Assembly: GCA_964413425.1 (NCBI GenBank)
Contig: CAYPST010000155.1
Span: 1 to 7,326 of the forward strand
Length of the DNA stretch: 7,326 bases
Direction: 5' to 3'
Origin: DATFLS01 sp964413425
GTDB taxonomy: Bacteria > Fidelibacterota > JAANXI01
Under the pieces are notes generated by a model that saw nothing but the letters and a program-made list of their open reading frames with translations, was not told the DNA's origin and did no database searches. Below are positions 4,590 to 7,326 of this stretch, one piece after another. Within the stretch, counting starts at the first letter, position 1. The number at the start of each line of letters is the position of its first letter. The translations under genes and the position numbers were made by a program.

Positions 4590-7049
4590 CTACAGCATAT
4601 CCCCCGGATCCATGTCCACAGTGATGCGGTAGTTGCCGGAGGTGGGATATTCATCCATCCGGAGGACGGTCTGCAGGATCAGATGGCGAAGTTGGGCGCC
4701 GGCGGGATCGTCGGCCTTGCCGGATTTCAGGGTGACCCGCCAGTGGTAATTACCCCGGACTCGCTCCATGGGCGCCGGGGCCGGCCCCAGTATTTGCTGC
4801 TTTCCGGATCGCCGGTGTAGTCGGGAGGCGATGTTCATGGTCAGCTGTTCCACTTTATCCCGGCGGGGCCCTTTCACGGTGATGTTGGCCAGATGGCTGA
4901 AGGGGGGATAGTTTAGTTCGTTGCGTTCTGCCAGGGTTTTGTTATAGAACGCCCGGAATTCGTTCTGGGTGGAGTATTTGATGCTGGGATCGTCGCTGGC
5001 GGAGGTCTGGATGACCACTTCGCCGGGCTTCTCGGCCCGTCCGCTCCGGCCGCTGACCTGGGCCAGCAATTGAAACGTCCGCTCCCGGGCACGGAAATCC
5101 GGGAAGAAGAGACCGGTATCGGCATTGATCACGCCTACCAGGGTCACGTTGGGAAAGTCCAGTCCTTTGGCGATCATCTGGGTCCCCAGGAGAATATCGT
5201 ATTTATGCTCTTCGAAGGCATCCAGGATGCGGCGGTGCGAACCGCTGCGGATGGTGGAGTCCGCATCCATCCGGATGATGCGGGCGCCGGGAAAGGTTTC
5301 CGAGAGCAATTCCTCGGCGCGCTGGGTTCCCAGGCCGGTATACTCCAGTTTCGTGCCCCGGCATTCGGGGCATTGGGCTGCCGGGGCCATTTCGTTGTCA
5401 CAATAATGGCACAGGAGTTTGTTGTCGATTTTGTGATAGGTCAGGGAGACATCACACCGGGAACATTCGGCATGCCATCCGCAATCCATGCACTGGAGGA
5501 CCGGAGCGAACCCCCGCCGGTTCTGCAGCAGGATGATTTGTTCGTTTCGCTCCAGCCGGGTTTGGATGGAGTCCACCAGAGACTTGCTGAGAAAATGGGG
5601 ATAGTCCTGTACCTGCTCCCATTCTTCCTTCATGTCCACCACATTGATACGGGGTGGATTGGCCTCGTAGGGACGCTCGGGCATTTTTAGCATGGTGTAT
5701 TTCTCATTCACCGCGTTGTAGTAGGACTCCAGACTGGGCGTGGCTGTTCCGAGCACTACCACGGCGTTGTTGTTGCGGGCCCGGACCAGCGCCACATCCC
5801 TGGCATGATACCGGGGATCGGGCTCCGATTGTTTGTAGGAGTTCTCCTGTTCTTCATCAATGATGATCAGACCGAGGTCAGTGACCGGCAGCAAGATGGC
5901 ACTGCGGGCTCCGATGATGACGTCGTAATCTCCTGCGGTGATCTTCCGCCAGGTATACGCGCGTTCCCCGGTACTCAGATTGCTGTGCCAGAGGGTGACC
6001 CGCTCGCCGAAATGTCCCCGGAACCGCCGGGCCATCTGCGGGGTCAGCGCGATTTCCGGGACCAGCATGATCACCCGCTGCCCCCGGTGCAACACTTCTT
6101 CGGCGCATTTGATGTAAATTTCGGTCTTCCCGCTGCCGGCGACACCGTATAACAAAAACGGATGAAAGATACCCTGCCGGATGGACTGCAGAATCTCACC
6201 GAGCACTTGCTGCTGGGTATCGGTGAACTGCACTTCCTTCTTCAGCGGTTCTCCGTACACCTGCAGCGGATCCTGGACTATGGGCTTTTTCCGGACGGTG
6301 ACCAGCGATTTTTCCTCCAGACTCCGCAGGGTGGAATACGAGGTCTCCGCCTGCCGGACAATCTGGGCAGCCGGAATCCAGTCGGTATGGGAGGCCAGTT
6401 CCTCCAGGAGCCGCTTCTGCGCCGTGGCCCGGGTGTCGATGTCTTGGAGAAACTGATGCAGATGATCCCGCACCGTCTGTTCCAGCTTCACAATTTGCAC
6501 GGATCGTCCGCGCGGGGGATGATACTCCACTTTTCTGGTGAGGTAATTCCGCCGAATGCAGTCGCGAATATCCGCAGGATGCAGATCGGCCTGTTCAAGG
6601 AGCTGCTTTTCCCGAACCGGCTTTCCCCGGGGAAACTGCAGCAGGGGCTGAAGATTCTCCTCATCCTGAAGTGATTCATCGGAGCAAATCCGGGTATAGG
6701 AGATCGATTTCTTCACCTTCATTTCCGAGGGGAGCGCAGTATGAAACACCCTGCCAAGGGGCGTCAGATAATAGGTGCTGATCCACCGGAGCAGGTTCAC
6801 CAGTTCTTCGGTGAACAGGGGCTCGTCATCCAGCACCTGCCGGATGGGTTTGAGTTTACTCCGCAAGTTCTCATCGAATTCGGGATTGATTTCGACAACA
6901 TATCCCTGGGCTTCCCGGCGTTTCAACGGAGCAACCACCCGGGCGCCGATTTTAATGTCTTCCGTAAGAGACTCCGGAACGCTATAGGTGAAGGTCTGGT
7001 GGATCCCAATGGGGAAGGCGATATTCACATGGGTGATTGTGTCCGGCAT
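4590..7049 (-). CDS. priA: Primosomal protein N' (replication restart helicase PriA)
   Basis: PriA is the 3'-to-5' superfamily 2 DNA helicase that recognises stalled or collapsed forks and reloads the replicative helicase. The 819-residue length is normal for the family. Domains in order: N-terminal 3'-end-binding domain (about 1-110); winged-helix region (about 110-260); helicase lobe 1 with Walker A GVAGSGKT (302-309), PEIALT (331-336), GARSA (380-384), motif II DEEQ (398-401) and GTATPS (434-439); a cysteine-rich zinc module with eight cysteines in four pairs (520/523, 529/532, 547/550, 560/563) embedded in lobe 2; GTQMIAKGLDFP (622-633); the arginine-finger motif QVSGRSGR (664-671); and a C-terminal domain (about 715-819). 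Motif II is DEEQ where DEEH is usual. The ATG at 7049-7047 starts the conserved N-terminus and an in-frame TAA lies 24 nt upstream, fixing the start; the ribosome binding site is weak. It appears monocistronic. Confidence 0.97.
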   Translation of the reverse strand: MPDTITHVNIAFPIGIHQTFTYSVPESLTEDIKIGARVVAPLKRREAQGYVVEINPEFDENLRSKLKPIRQVLDDEPLFTEELVNLLRWISTYYLTPLGRVFHTALPSEMKVKKSISYTRICSDESLQDEENLQPLLQFPRGKPVREKQLLEQADLHPADIRDCIRRNYLTRKVEYHPPRGRSVQIVKLEQTVRDHLHQFLQDIDTRATAQKRLLEELASHTDWIPAAQIVRQAETSYSTLRSLEEKSLVTVRKKPIVQDPLQVYGEPLKKEVQFTDTQQQVLGEILQSIRQGIFHPFLLYGVAGSGKTEIYIKCAEEVLHRGQRVIMLVPEIALTPQMARRFRGHFGERVTLWHSNLSTGERAYTWRKITAGDYDVIIGARSAILLPVTDLGLIIIDEEQENSYKQSEPDPRYHARDVALVRARNNNAVVVLGTATPSLESYYNAVNEKYTMLKMPERPYEANPPRINVVDMKEEWEQVQDYPHFLSKSLVDSIQTRLERNEQIILLQNRRGFAPVLQCMDCGWHAECSRCDVSLTYHKIDNKLLCHYCDNEMAPAAQCPECRGTKLEYTGLGTQRAEELLSETFPGARIIRMDADSTIRSGSHRRILDAFEEHKYDILLGTQMIAKGLDFPNVTLVGVINADTGLFFPDFRARERTFQLLAQVSGRSGRAEKPGEVVIQTSASDDPSIKYSTQNEFRAFYNKTLAERNELNYPPFSHLANITVKGPRRDKVEQLTMNIASRLHRRSGKQQILGPAPAPMERVRGNYHWRVTLKSGKADDPAGAQLRHLILQTVLRMDEYPTSGNYRITVDMDPGDML

Positions 7050-7160
7050 AAGGCGATGGTTTCTCTGACATTAGTTCCTGGTCATGAGATCGTTTTACAC
7101 TCATTGTAATATAGGCTGAATAATCGGGAAAAAATAGGATTGAGAAAAGAGGGAGGAAAA

Positions 7161-7192
7161 AGTTAAGAGTAAAGAGTTAAAGAGTTAAGAGT
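7161..7192. repeat. Degenerate heptamer tandem repeat (AGTTAAG)
   Basis: Four units AGTTAAG, AGTAAAG, AGTTAAAG and AGTTAAG followed by a partial AGT. One unit has a substitution and one an insertion, so the array is imperfect. Function unknown; such short tandem arrays vary by slippage. Confidence 0.75.
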
Positions 7193-7225
7193 GCCCCGCC
7201 CTATCCCCGCTAGATACGTAAATTC

Positions 7226-7235
7226 GGGGGGGGGG
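7226..7235. repeat. Homopolymer run of ten G
   Basis: Ten consecutive G bases in non-coding DNA. Runs of this length are prone to slippage and to sequencing error, so the true length is uncertain. Confidence 0.8.
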
Positions 7236-7243
7236 AACTGTAG

Positions 7244-7262
7244 AGCGAGATGGTATCTCGCT
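7244..7262. repeat. Perfect 8-bp inverted repeat
   Basis: AGCGAGAT (7244-7251) and ATCTCGCT (7255-7262) are exact reverse complements separated by GGT, forming a tight hairpin. No T run follows, so it is not an obvious terminator. Together with its G-rich flanks it resembles the palindromic core of a dispersed intergenic repeat, which I cannot confirm from one copy. Confidence 0.7.
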
Positions 7263-7270
7263 GGGGAGGG

Positions 7271-7326
<56 letters not shown>

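Noticed and set aside
465..7049. Genome-wide reassignment of UGA to an amino acid
   Set aside because: Two long genes with about 1,890 codons contain no internal TGA, which a recoded genome would almost certainly show.

Overview
The window reads as bacterial chromosome. It carries one housekeeping gene (priA), one restriction-modification (RM) gene, and between them a short damaged segment that holds the most interesting signal. The priA coding sequence and most of the RM gene are about 50-60% G+C by hand count of sample lines; the left edge is far more AT-rich (14 of 60 G+C in the first line). I cannot name the organism. The PriA sequence and the repeat-rich spacer would suit a Gram-negative lineage of the FCB type (Calditrichota, Marinimicrobia or relatives), but this is a weak guess.

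Layout, left to right. (1) 57-474, minus strand: two small AT-rich reading frames directly downstream of, and translationally coupled to, the RM gene. The first is a four-cysteine zinc-ribbon protein interrupted by an in-frame TGA; the second is a basic helical protein that looks frameshifted. (2) 465-3671, minus: a single-chain restriction enzyme/adenine methyltransferase of the type IIG/ISP-like kind, with an N-terminal PD-(D/E)XK nuclease, a gamma-class N6-adenine methyltransferase (NPPY) and a C-terminal specificity region. The specificity region has an AT-rich core, as expected after exchange of a recognition domain. (3) 3887-4135, minus: the C-terminal half of a DoxX-family membrane protein, missing its start. 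(4) 4135-4464, plus: a DsrE-family protein lacking only about seven N-terminal residues. (5) 4590-7049, minus: complete primosomal helicase PriA. (6) 7050-7326: the priA upstream spacer, with two different heptamer tandem arrays, a run of ten G and a perfect 8-bp hairpin.

The main result is in region 4. The DsrE frame first appears to stop after 69 codons at TGA 4342-4344. The same frame continues without another stop to TAA 4462-4464 and encodes a full, recognisable DsrE C-terminus. The TGA occupies the place of the first cysteine of the family's CxxC motif, giving U-G-S-C if read as selenocysteine. Immediately after it lies a stem-loop whose apical loop starts 20 nt beyond the UGA and has G at its second position, matching the known form of bacterial SECIS elements. 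I therefore annotate 4135-4464 as one gene for a probable DsrE-like selenoprotein. The caution is that doxX and dsrE are joined head to head at about 4133-4140 with both 5' ends and the shared promoter region missing, so this copy may be a deletion remnant or an assembly collapse of an originally functional divergent pair.
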